The notes under the pieces were generated by a model that was not told where the DNA came from, did no database searches, and was given only the letters and a program-made list of their open reading frames with translations. Source: Streptomyces avermitilis MA-4680 = NBRC 14893 (GTDB lineage Bacteria; Actinomycetota; Actinomycetes; Streptomycetales; Streptomycetaceae). From it: a DNA stretch of 64,000 nucleotides. The DNA is taken from the NCBI RefSeq assembly GCF_000009765.2, contig NC_003155.5:2418001-2482000 (forward strand), in the 5' to 3' direction. Each line of letters begins with the position of its first letter. The stretch's first letter is position 1. Below are positions 28,312 through 35,632 of the stretch, piece by piece. Made by a program: the position numbers and the translations under genes.

Positions 28312-29156
28312 TGCGTATCTCACGTGTACTGAAGTCAGGTGTCCGGAACTCGGGTGTCCTGGTCGCGGCGGGTCTGCTGCTCGGCGCCGCCGTGGCACCG
28401 GCCGTCGCCGACTCCTCGCCGTCCGCGAGCCCCTCCGGGGACAGTGCCGCGCCCACCTCGGCGGGCACCTCGTTCCGTACCGCGACCGAGATCGCGCAGG
28501 GGCAGCGGGCCACGGCCGGCGGCTCCGCGGGCGACTACCTGTACTGGTCGTTCCCCGCGGACACCGGTCTGCGGCCCACCGTGAAGGCGACGGTGAAGTT
28601 CCCGCAGTCCGCCGAGCGCGGCGCGAGCCAGACCTGGCAGCTCGACGTCTACGACGGGCTGCGGCGCCGCCAGGCGTGCCAGTACGGGGCGCAGACGCGG
28701 ACGGCCGCCCAGGACGCGACCTCCGTCGACCTGTCCTGCACGCTGCGCACGGTCCGCGCGTGGTCGGAGCCGTGGGCCGATGATCCGCTGCCGGGCACGT
28801 ACTACGTCCGGCTGACCCTGGTCGACGTGGCGACGGGCGACCTGGGGCTGCCGGTGAGCGCGGAGGTCCAGGTGGACTCCAAGGACATCGGCGGTTCGGC
28901 GGCGGTCGACGGGTCGCTGTCCCAGCCGCTGGTGCCGGGGATCGCGACGGCCTCCGACACGTCGGACGAGGGATCGGACTCGGCCAAGGCCTCGCTGTTC
29001 TCACTGGAGCCCGACGACGGCTGGGCCTCCGGCTGGTGGACCGACCGCTGGGTGTGGACGGCGATCGGCGGCATCCTCGCGGCGCTCGCCGGAATCGGCG
29101 GGTACGCGCTGACGAAGGGCTCGGGCCGGCCCAGGCAGGTACCACCGGGCGCGTGA
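28311..29156 (+). CDS. Secreted membrane-anchored partner of the vWA protein
   Basis: This 281-residue protein has a signal peptide (about 1-33), a Ser/Pro-rich linker, a beta-sandwich-like domain (about 55-195) and a C-terminal transmembrane helix (VWTAIGGILAALAGIGGYALT). The pattern DYLYWSFPADTGLRPTVKA resembles HRWYRVDVKPGQELRASV in the upstream vWA protein, so both probably share a domain. No catalytic motif is visible. Translation is coupled to the vWA gene and a strong terminator follows, so these two form a complete operon. Confidence 0.85.
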   Translation: MRISRVLKSGVRNSGVLVAAGLLLGAAVAPAVADSSPSASPSGDSAAPTSAGTSFRTATEIAQGQRATAGGSAGDYLYWSFPADTGLRPTVKATVKFPQSAERGASQTWQLDVYDGLRRRQACQYGAQTRTAAQDATSVDLSCTLRTVRAWSEPWADDPLPGTYYVRLTLVDVATGDLGLPVSAEVQVDSKDIGGSAAVDGSLSQPLVPGIATASDTSDEGSDSAKASLFSLEPDDGWASGWWTDRWVWTAIGGILAALAGIGGYALTKGSGRPRQVPPGA

Positions 29157-29176
29157 CGGACGCGCGCGACAAGGCG

Positions 29177-29210
29177 GAGGCCCGCCGTGCCCCATGGCAC
29201 GGCGGGCCTC
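29177..29210 (+). terminator. 15-bp perfect stem terminator after the vWA operon
   Basis: GAGGCCCGCCGTGCC (29177-29191) and GGCACGGCGGGCCTC (29196-29210) form a perfect stem with the 4-base loop CCAT, 20 bp after the stop. There is no U-tract, as is usual in Streptomyces. Confidence 0.85.
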
Positions 29211-29530
29211 CTTGTGCGTGCGGGTGCGGGGCGGGTGACCCGTGCGGGGGCGGGCGACCGTGCGGGGGTGGGTGCGCGTGCGGGGGTGGGTGCGGGTGGC
29301 CCGTGCGGGGGTGGGTGCGGGTGCGCGGGGCCGCAAGGGCGGGTGCACGGGGGCCGTACGGGGGCCGCGCGGACGGCGACCCGCACCAGACGGACGGGAG
29401 ACGGCCCGTGGGAACAGGCGGACGGACGGCCGCGCGGGACGAACGGGCGACGGCGGCCCGCGCAGGACAGGCAGCCGACGGCCCCCACCAGACGGACGGG
29501 CGACCGCCCGCGCGAGACCGACGGGCGGTG
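29211..29530. repeat. G-rich low-complexity repeats, gene-free
   Basis: The first half repeats CGTGCGGGGGTGGGTGCGGGTG-like units (29220-29340) with several runs of 3-5 G on the plus strand, compatible with G-quadruplex formation. The second half (29385-29530) repeats degenerate ~27-bp units starting CAGACGGACGGG. The long reading frames here are products of the skewed composition and not genes. Confidence 0.65.
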
Positions 29531-30169
29531 TCAGTCGCCGCGCAGCAGCTTGGCGAGCGCGCTCTCGCCCGTGATCTCGGCGCGGCCCTCCCGTACGGCC
29601 TGATGGAGCGTCAAAGTCTCACGGCTCAGGGCCATACAGGTGTCCGCGTCGATGACCAGACGCGCGTCGGGCTCCTCGGGGGCCGGTCCCTCGCCGTACG
29701 CCGGGCCCTCCGCCGCACCCAGGTGCAGATGGAACCGCCCTTCCTCCAGGCGGATTTCGAGCAGGCCGACGGCAAGGCCGTCCCCCTCCAGCGAGCGCAG
29801 CAACGGCAGCGCGAACCAGTGCGCGCGCACCGCGTCCGTGGCCCGGCGCTCCGCCAGCGCGGGCGCACCCCAGCTGCCCAGCGCCTGGAGAACGGGCAGC
29901 AACTCACGCCCGCGCCCGGTGAGTTCGTACACGTACACCGCACCCGGCGGCGGCAACCGGCGCCGGGTCGTCAGCCCGTCGCGCTCCATGTCCTTCAGCC
30001 GGGACGCCAGTACGTCGGTACTCACACCCGGCAGGTCCGCGTGCAGATCGGTGTAGCGGCGCGGGCCGCCGAGCAGCTCGCGGACGATCAGGAGGGTCCA
30101 GCGGTCACCGACGGCGTCGAGGGCTCGGGCCGCGGAACAGTACTGGTCGTAGCTTCGGCGAGGTGGCAT
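29531..30169 (-). CDS. HxlR-family regulator with C-terminal SCP2-like domain
   Basis: This 212-residue protein has an N-terminal HxlR winged helix-turn-helix (about residues 1-105; Cys11 in SYDQYCSAARAL, then VGDRWTLLIVRELL) and an SCP2/sterol-carrier-like C-terminal domain (ARLVIDADTCMALSRETLTLHQAV). The ATG at 30169 is used; ATG 30187 is possible. It is divergent from an aminotransferase gene, with two inverted repeats in between that are probable operators. The Cys near the HTH may be a redox sensor, as in other HxlR proteins, but this is inference. Confidence 0.85.
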   Translation of the reverse strand: MPPRRSYDQYCSAARALDAVGDRWTLLIVRELLGGPRRYTDLHADLPGVSTDVLASRLKDMERDGLTTRRRLPPPGAVYVYELTGRGRELLPVLQALGSWGAPALAERRATDAVRAHWFALPLLRSLEGDGLAVGLLEIRLEEGRFHLHLGAAEGPAYGEGPAPEEPDARLVIDADTCMALSRETLTLHQAVREGRAEITGESALAKLLRGD

Positions 30170-30191
30170 GCGACGCAGTCTAGACATGTTG

Positions 30192-30227
30192 TTGGACTTT
30201 CCAAGCTCTGACTTGGTAAAACCAAGT
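30192..30227. promoter_or_regulatory. Two inverted repeats, probable HxlR operator
   Basis: TTGGACTTTCCAA (30192-30204, 5-3-5) and ACTTGGTAAAACCAAGT (30211-30227, 6-5-6) are both perfect dyads sharing the TTGG/CCAA core. They lie in the 85-bp gap between the HxlR gene and the aminotransferase. The region is A/T-rich compared with its surroundings, as expected of a promoter. Confidence 0.65.
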
Positions 30228-30254
30228 AACACCACGAACCGGAGGGCACAGCGC

Positions 30255-31463
30255 ATGGAGTTCCGGCAGTCGAGCAAGCTCAGCGAGGTCTGTTACGAGA
30301 TCCGCGGCCCGGTGATCGAGCACGCCAACGCGCTGGAGGAGGCGGGCCACAGCGTGCTGCGCCTGAACACCGGCAACCCCGCGCTCTTCGGCTTCGAGGC
30401 GCCCGAGGAGATCCTCCAGGACATGATCCGGATGCTCCCCCGGGCGCACGGCTACACCGACTCGCGCGGCGTCCTCTCCGCCCGCCGCGCCGTGGCCCAG
30501 CGCTACCAGGACCGTGGCCTGGAGGTCGACGTCGACGACGTGTTCCTGGGCAACGGCGTCTCCGAACTCGTCTCGATGGCCGTACAGGCGCTGATCGAGG
30601 ACGGCGACGAAGTCCTCATCCCGGCCCCGGACTTCCCCCTCTGGACGGCCGTCACCACGCTCGCGGGCGGCAAGGCGGTGCACTACCTCTGCGACGAGCA
30701 GGCCGACTGGTACCCGGACCTGGCGGACATGGCCGCGAAGATCACCGACCGCACGCGCGCCGTGGTCATCATCAACCCCAACAACCCCACCGGCGCGGTC
30801 TATCCGAAGGAGATCGTCGAGGGCATCCTCGATCTCGCCCGTCGGCACGGCCTGATGGTGTTCGCGGACGAGATCTACGACCAGATCCTGTACGACGACG
30901 CCGTGCACCACTCGGCCGCCGCCCTCGCGCCCGACCTGGTGGTCCTCACCTTCTGCGGCCTGTCGAAGACGTACCGCGTGGCCGGCTTCCGGTCCGGCTG
31001 GCTGGTCGTCACGGGCCCCAAGCAGCACGCCCGCAGCTATCTGGAGGGCCTGACGATGCTCGCCTCCATGCGGCTGTGCGCGAACGCCCCCGCCCAGTAC
31101 GCGATCCAGGCCGCGCTCGGCGGCCGCCAGTCCATCCAGGAGCTGACCGCACCGGGCGGCCGGCTGTACGAGCAGCGCGACCGCGCCTGGCAGAAGCTCA
31201 ACGAGATCCCGGGCGTCTCGTGCGTGAAGCCGAAGGGCGCGTTGTACGCGTTCCCGCGCATCGACCCCACCGTGCACAAGATCCACGACGACGAGAAGTT
31301 CGTCCTGGACCTGCTGCTGCGGGAGAAGATCCAGGTGGTCCAGGGCACCGGCTTCAACTGGCCCCGCCCCGACCACTTCCGCATCCTCACGCTCCCCCAC
31401 GCGGACGACCTGGACGCGGCGATCAGCCGGATCGGGCGGTTCCTGAGCGGGTACCGGCAGTAA
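30255..31463 (+). CDS. PLP-dependent aminotransferase (AlaA type)
   Basis: This 402-residue fold-type I aminotransferase has the substrate-binding INPNNPTGAVYP near residue 172, the PLP-stacking VFADEIYDQ and the PLP Lys in LTFCGLSKTYRVAGFRSG (near residue 240). The N-terminal MEFRQSSKLSEVCYEIRGPV and overall length match the AlaA group of glutamate-pyruvate (alanine) aminotransferases; valine-pyruvate activity is possible. GGAGGG lies 8 bases before the ATG. The upstream HxlR gene may regulate it. Confidence 0.92.
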   Translation: MEFRQSSKLSEVCYEIRGPVIEHANALEEAGHSVLRLNTGNPALFGFEAPEEILQDMIRMLPRAHGYTDSRGVLSARRAVAQRYQDRGLEVDVDDVFLGNGVSELVSMAVQALIEDGDEVLIPAPDFPLWTAVTTLAGGKAVHYLCDEQADWYPDLADMAAKITDRTRAVVIINPNNPTGAVYPKEIVEGILDLARRHGLMVFADEIYDQILYDDAVHHSAAALAPDLVVLTFCGLSKTYRVAGFRSGWLVVTGPKQHARSYLEGLTMLASMRLCANAPAQYAIQAALGGRQSIQELTAPGGRLYEQRDRAWQKLNEIPGVSCVKPKGALYAFPRIDPTVHKIHDDEKFVLDLLLREKIQVVQGTGFNWPRPDHFRILTLPHADDLDAAISRIGRFLSGYRQ

Positions 31464-31574
31464 GACCGTCCGGCACATTGGGGCTGTCCGGCGCAGTAGG
31501 GCTGTCCGGCGCAGCCGGACCTGCGGCCGGCACCCGGCGGTGTCACCGTACGAAGGGACAGAAAGGGTGTGGCG

Positions 31575-32174
31575 ATGGGTGACCTTCTCCTCGTACGGCA
31601 CGGTGAGACCGAGTGGTCGGTGTCCGGGCGGCACACGGGGTCGACCGACATTCCGCTCACCGAGAACGGACGGGAGCAGGCGCGCAGGCTGGCTCCGCTG
31701 ATCGCCTCGCACCACGTCGGGGCCGCGTTCGTCAGCCCGATGCGGCGGGCGCGGGAGACGGCGCGGCTGGCGGGGCTCGACGGGGCGCGCGTCGACGCGG
31801 ACCTGAGCGAGTGGGACTACGGCGGGTACGAGGGGGTCACGACCGTCGAGATCCACCGGACCCGGCCCGACTGGTTCCTGTTCACGGACGGGGTCGAGCC
31901 CGGCCCGCCGGAGCACCCCGGGGAGAGTCCGGAGGAGGTCGGGGCGCGCGCGGAGCGCATGCTGGCCAAGGTCGACGCGGCGCTCGCCGACACGGAGGGC
32001 AGTGTCGTCGTGGTCTCCCACGGTCACTTCCTCCGCGTGCTGGCCGCGCGGCGGCTGGGGCTGCCCGCCTCGGGCGGCGCCCTGTTCCAGCTCGCGACCG
32101 GAACGGTGAGCCGGCTGAGCACGGAGCACCGCCGCCATGTGGTGGCCAGCTGGAATGTCAGACCCTCCTCGTAG
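31575..32174 (+). CDS. Histidine phosphatase family protein
   Basis: This 199-residue protein has the phosphohistidine motif LVRHGETEW (His about residue 9), the second catalytic Arg in SPMRRARETA and the distal SHGHFLRV. This is a small branch-1 histidine phosphatase (phosphoglycerate-mutase-like); the substrate could be a sugar phosphate or similar. I use the ATG at 31575, 7 bases after GAAAGGG; the GTG at 31569 is too close to that site. A hypothetical gene follows at 60 bp. Confidence 0.9.
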   Translation: MGDLLLVRHGETEWSVSGRHTGSTDIPLTENGREQARRLAPLIASHHVGAAFVSPMRRARETARLAGLDGARVDADLSEWDYGGYEGVTTVEIHRTRPDWFLFTDGVEPGPPEHPGESPEEVGARAERMLAKVDAALADTEGSVVVVSHGHFLRVLAARRLGLPASGGALFQLATGTVSRLSTEHRRHVVASWNVRPSS

Positions 32175-32233
32175 TCTTCAAGTGGGCCGGTCAGCAGGCC
32201 GCCCGCCGAGAGGACGAAGGAAGGAGCGCCGCC

Positions 32234-32857
32234 GTGACCCGACCGCCGACCGCCGCGCAGCGGCGCGTCATCGAGGCCGCCGATCCCGTCACCGGGCGAC
32301 TGAAGGGGACCGAGGCCCAGCTCGCCGCCCTGGTGAAGCGAGGACTCGCCTTCCGGCATCCGCGGCCGCCGCACGACCACTTTCTGACGCCCGCCGGGCA
32401 TCGCATACGTGAAGCTCCCGAGCCGGTCGTCGAGACACCCGCGCCGGCCGAGGCCGGGTCCGGCGTGTTCGCCGCGCGGATCGGCGGCGAGGAGGGCGAG
32501 GCCGGCCCTTCCCGCCTCCGCGAGGTGCACAGTGCCTGGCAGGGGCTCCTGGAGTTGCGCCGGATGACCAGCCCGGACGGTGCCGTCGACCGTCCGTGCG
32601 GGTGGGAGCGTGCGCATCTGGTGCAGGCCGCCGCGCTCGCGCTGGAGGCCGCGGGGCACCGGCCGGCAGGCACGGACGGTGGTGGGTACCGGGTGCGCGC
32701 GACTCCCCAGCCGGAGGCGGTCGCGGTACAGGAGCCGGACCCGGAGGCGTTGCGCGCCTGCGCGGCCACGCTGGAGAAGGCGGGCTGGCAGGTCGGCGAG
32801 CACGCGGAGCCGCGCACGGGGGCGCGGTATGTGCTGGCCTCACCGAGGCGCGTATGA
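32234..32857 (+). CDS. Conserved hypothetical protein
   Basis: This 207-residue protein begins with a helix-rich region (TAAQRRVIEAADPVTGRLKGTEAQLAALVKRG) that looks like a small winged-helix or YjcQ-like fold, followed by an acidic/Pro linker and a second mixed domain of about 100 residues. I recognise no named family. The GTG at 32234 follows GAAGGAAGGAG. It is codirectional with the histidine phosphatase. G/C-rich third positions through its length support a real gene. Confidence 0.75.
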   Translation: MTRPPTAAQRRVIEAADPVTGRLKGTEAQLAALVKRGLAFRHPRPPHDHFLTPAGHRIREAPEPVVETPAPAEAGSGVFAARIGGEEGEAGPSRLREVHSAWQGLLELRRMTSPDGAVDRPCGWERAHLVQAAALALEAAGHRPAGTDGGGYRVRATPQPEAVAVQEPDPEALRACAATLEKAGWQVGEHAEPRTGARYVLASPRRV

Positions 32858-32872
32858 GGTCTCGCCCCGGCG

Positions 32873-32904
32873 GCCCGAAGCCCGAAGCCCGAAGCCCGAA
32901 GCCC
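32873..32904. repeat. 7-bp tandem repeat (GCCCGAA)n
   Basis: GCCCGAA is repeated about four times directly after the hypothetical gene. It has the look of a slippage-generated microsatellite; no function is evident. Confidence 0.7.
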
Positions 32905-32998
32905 CAAAGAGCCTACGGGGCAAGGGAATTGGAGATCCCTCGCTCACTAGTGCTCCGTTAGTGTTGCGTCCGTCCTGATCGTCGTAGAGGGGGAAGTC

Positions 32999-33421
32999 GT
33001 GGCAGAGCCGTTTTCCGTAGCAGTGACTGTCCGCGGGTACGAGACCGATGTGCAGGGACACCTCAACCAGAGCGTGTATCTCCAGTACGCGGAGCACGCC
33101 CGCTGGTCGCTGCTGCACGCGGCCGGGATCAGCCAGACGGAGCTGACAGGCAAGGGCGTGGGTCCGGTGACCCTGGAGACCACCATCCGCTACAAACGGG
33201 AGCTGCGCGCGGGGGACGAGGTCGAGGTGACGTGCGGCTTCGTCTGGGGCGAGGGCAAGAGCTTCCGCGTCGAGCAGACGATCCGGAAGACGGACGGCAC
33301 GGTGTCCGCCGAGCTGACGGCGGTCGGCGGACTGCTGGACCTCAAGGAGCGCAGGCTGGTCGCGGACCCACGCGAGTACTTCCGCGCACTGGCCGCCGAC
33401 CCGGGTTTGTTCGACCTCTGA
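32999..33421 (+). CDS. Acyl-CoA thioesterase (4HBT hotdog)
   Basis: This 140-residue hotdog protein has the signature YETDVQGHLNQSVYLQYAEHARW (about residues 14-36), in which the Asp and the following HLN match the 4-hydroxybenzoyl-CoA thioesterase active site. It probably hydrolyses an acyl-CoA. The GTG at 32999 is preceded by GAGGGGGAAG. The AT-richer stretch just upstream, including CACTAGTG, probably holds its promoter. Confidence 0.87.
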   Translation: MAEPFSVAVTVRGYETDVQGHLNQSVYLQYAEHARWSLLHAAGISQTELTGKGVGPVTLETTIRYKRELRAGDEVEVTCGFVWGEGKSFRVEQTIRKTDGTVSAELTAVGGLLDLKERRLVADPREYFRALAADPGLFDL

Positions 33422-33473
33422 CCGTCAATCACGACCCCGCGCCCGCCGTGTTGTAGAGCGGGTGCGCGGCCTC

Positions 33474-33875
33474 CTACCCATCCAGCAGTTCCGGCCGGTG
33501 CCGGGCGTCGTAGGCCGCGCGCGACTGTGCGACGGTGACCCGGTGCCGCTCGGCCCAGTCCGTCAGCGACAGCAGGGTCGCGTGCAACTCCCCTGCCACC
33601 GGGGTGAGTTCGTACTCGACCTTCGGCGGCACCGTCGAATGGACGGTGCGCGTCACGAGCCCGTCCCGCTCCAGGTTGCGCAGGGTCAGCGTGAGCATCC
33701 GCCGGCTGATGCCCTCGATGCTGCGCTCCAGCTCGGTGAAGCGGATCGGCCCGTGCGCGGCCGCGACGATGATCTGCACGCTCCACTTGCCGGCGACCCT
33801 GTCAAGAACTTCGCGGACGGGGCACGCGTGCGCGTTCACGACCTGCGCCGTAACAGCGGTGTTCCCTTGGGACAT
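33474..33875 (-). CDS. HxlR-family transcriptional regulator
   Basis: This 133-residue protein is a single HxlR/MarR-like winged helix domain. ACPVREVLDRVAGKWSVQII (residues 17-36) contains the conserved Cys18 next to the first helix, which in YodB/HypR relatives senses thiol-reactive compounds; RRMLTLTLRNLERDGLV is the recognition helix region. It is divergent from an MFS exporter gene 101 bp away and most likely represses it. AGGAGGCACC lies before the ATG. Confidence 0.9.
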   Translation of the reverse strand: MSQGNTAVTAQVVNAHACPVREVLDRVAGKWSVQIIVAAAHGPIRFTELERSIEGISRRMLTLTLRNLERDGLVTRTVHSTVPPKVEYELTPVAGELHATLLSLTDWAERHRVTVAQSRAAYDARHRPELLDG

Positions 33876-33935
33876 TCAGGTGCCTCCTTATGCCGGTATC
33901 CATGGTCACCCACGATGTACTCCGTTACAAGTCGT

Positions 33936-33948
33936 GCACCTAAGGTGC
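33936..33948. promoter_or_regulatory. 13-bp palindrome between HxlR and MFS genes
   Basis: GCACCTAAGGTGC is a perfect dyad with one central base (6-1-6), in the 101-bp divergent gap. It is a candidate operator for the HxlR regulator. Confidence 0.45.
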
Positions 33949-33976
33949 TTTCGGAGACCACGGAGGTCAGCCAGCC

Positions 33977-35437
33977 ATGTCGTTCCTGATCGAGTCCCGC
34001 ACGCGACAGCGACAGCGAACGCCCTCCCGGTGGGCGTCCCTGGTCGTCCTGTGCGCGGGTACGTTGATGACGGTCCTGGACGGCAACGTCGTGACCGTGG
34101 CCATGCCCGCGATCCAGGGCGACCTCGGCTTTTCGGGCCCTGGGCTCGCCTGGGTGGTGAACGCGTATCTGATCCCGTTCGGCGGACTGCTCCTGCTGGT
34201 CGGCCGCCTGGGCGACCTCGTGGGCGGCAAGCGGATGTTCACGGCGGGGCTCGCCGTCTTCACCGTGGCGTCCGTGCTGTGCGGGGTCGCCACCAGCCAG
34301 GCCACGCTGGTCGCGGCCCGCGCCCTGCAAGGGATCGGCGGAGCGATGACCTCGGCCGTCGTCCTCGGCATGCTCGTCGCCCTCTTCCCCGAACCGCGTG
34401 AACAGGCCCGTGCCATCGCGGTGTTCAGCGCGGTAGGCGCGGCGGGCGGGGCGCTCGGCACATTCCTGGGCGGTGCGCTGACCCAGGCCCTGAACTGGCA
34501 CTGGATCTTCCTGATCAACCTGCCGATCGGCGTACTGGCCTGGCTCGCCGCCCTGCGGTTCCTCGCCCCGGAGCGGGGTGCCGGGCTCGGCAGGGGCGCC
34601 GACTACCCGGGCGCGGCGCTGGTCACGGGCGCGCTGATGCTCACGGTGTACGCGATCGTCGGCGCCGGCGACCGCGGGCTCGCCGGCACGCTGGTCCTCG
34701 CGGCGGTCTCACTCGCCCTCTTCTCCGCGTTCACCGTCCGCCAGGCCCGAGCCCCTCGCCCCTTGCTCCGTCTGCGCCTGTTCCGCTCGCGCGTGCTGAC
34801 CGGCGCGAACGCCGTGCAGGTCCTGATGATCGGGGGGATGTTCGGCTTCCAGTACATCGGCGCGCTCTATCTCCAACGCGTCCTTGGATACGGTGAGTTG
34901 CTCACCGGAACGGCTTTCCTGCCGGCGCCGATCGCGATCGGGGTGCTGATGCTGGGCCTGTCGGCGCGGACGATCGCCCGCTTCGGCCCGTACCGTGTGC
35001 TGCTCTCGGGTCTCGTGCTCATCTCCGCCGGAATGGCCCTGCTGAGCCGTGCGCCGGTCGACGGCACCTACCTCGCCGACGTCCTGCCACCGCTGCTTCT
35101 CCTGGCCGCCGGTTTCGCTGCTGCCATGCCCGCCGTGACGGGGCTCGCGATGTCGGGCGCCCGTGCGGAGGACGCCGGACTCGCCTCCGGGCTCTTCAAC
35201 ACCACACAGGTGGTGGGCGGTTCGCTGGGTCTCGCGGTGCTGACGACCCTGGCGGCGAGCCGCACCGACCATCTGCGGCACGGGGGCGCCGACCTCGTGG
35301 CGGCCACCGCGTCCGGCTACCGGCTGGCGTTCATGGTGGCGACGGGCATCGCCGTGGCGGCGCTGGTGCTGGCGGCGGGGGTGCTGCGAACGGAGCGTGC
35401 CACCTCGGGGCAGCCCCCGGCGAACACCCCCAGGTGA
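33977..35437 (+). CDS. MFS exporter of the DHA2 (EmrB/QacA) family
   Basis: This 486-residue membrane protein has about 14 transmembrane helices. Typical motifs are LDGNVVTVAMPAI in helix 1 (motif D1), GRLGDLVGGKRMF in loop 2-3 (motif A) and FSAVGAAGGALGTFLGG in helix 5 (motif C of drug/proton antiporters). It is expected to export drugs or toxic organic compounds using the proton gradient. Divergence from an HxlR-type repressor suggests induction by the exported compound. The specific substrate is unknown. Confidence 0.93.
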   Translation: MSFLIESRTRQRQRTPSRWASLVVLCAGTLMTVLDGNVVTVAMPAIQGDLGFSGPGLAWVVNAYLIPFGGLLLLVGRLGDLVGGKRMFTAGLAVFTVASVLCGVATSQATLVAARALQGIGGAMTSAVVLGMLVALFPEPREQARAIAVFSAVGAAGGALGTFLGGALTQALNWHWIFLINLPIGVLAWLAALRFLAPERGAGLGRGADYPGAALVTGALMLTVYAIVGAGDRGLAGTLVLAAVSLALFSAFTVRQARAPRPLLRLRLFRSRVLTGANAVQVLMIGGMFGFQYIGALYLQRVLGYGELLTGTAFLPAPIAIGVLMLGLSARTIARFGPYRVLLSGLVLISAGMALLSRAPVDGTYLADVLPPLLLLAAGFAAAMPAVTGLAMSGARAEDAGLASGLFNTTQVVGGSLGLAVLTTLAASRTDHLRHGGADLVAATASGYRLAFMVATGIAVAALVLAAGVLRTERATSGQPPANTPR

Positions 35438-35632
35438 TCCGCACCCACGCGTCACAGCACGTACGCCGCCGGCCCCGCTCCCCCATCTGGCCGGAACGTG
35501 CGCTCAGACCGCGGCCCAGCGGGTATCCCTGCACACGGCGATCCCCGCACACGGCGTCACCGCACCCGCACACGATCCCTTCCATGCCCACGGACCCGCC
35601 CACCACCCCCACCGCGGAACGAGGGAGACCCC

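Noticed and set aside
22927..29172. A 2081-codon open frame on the minus strand spanning the kinase, siderophore and vWA region
   Set aside because: Only the 3' part encodes the HipA-like kinase. The rest is antisense to the real synthetase and vWA genes and has no start signal or domain; long antisense frames are common at this G+C content.
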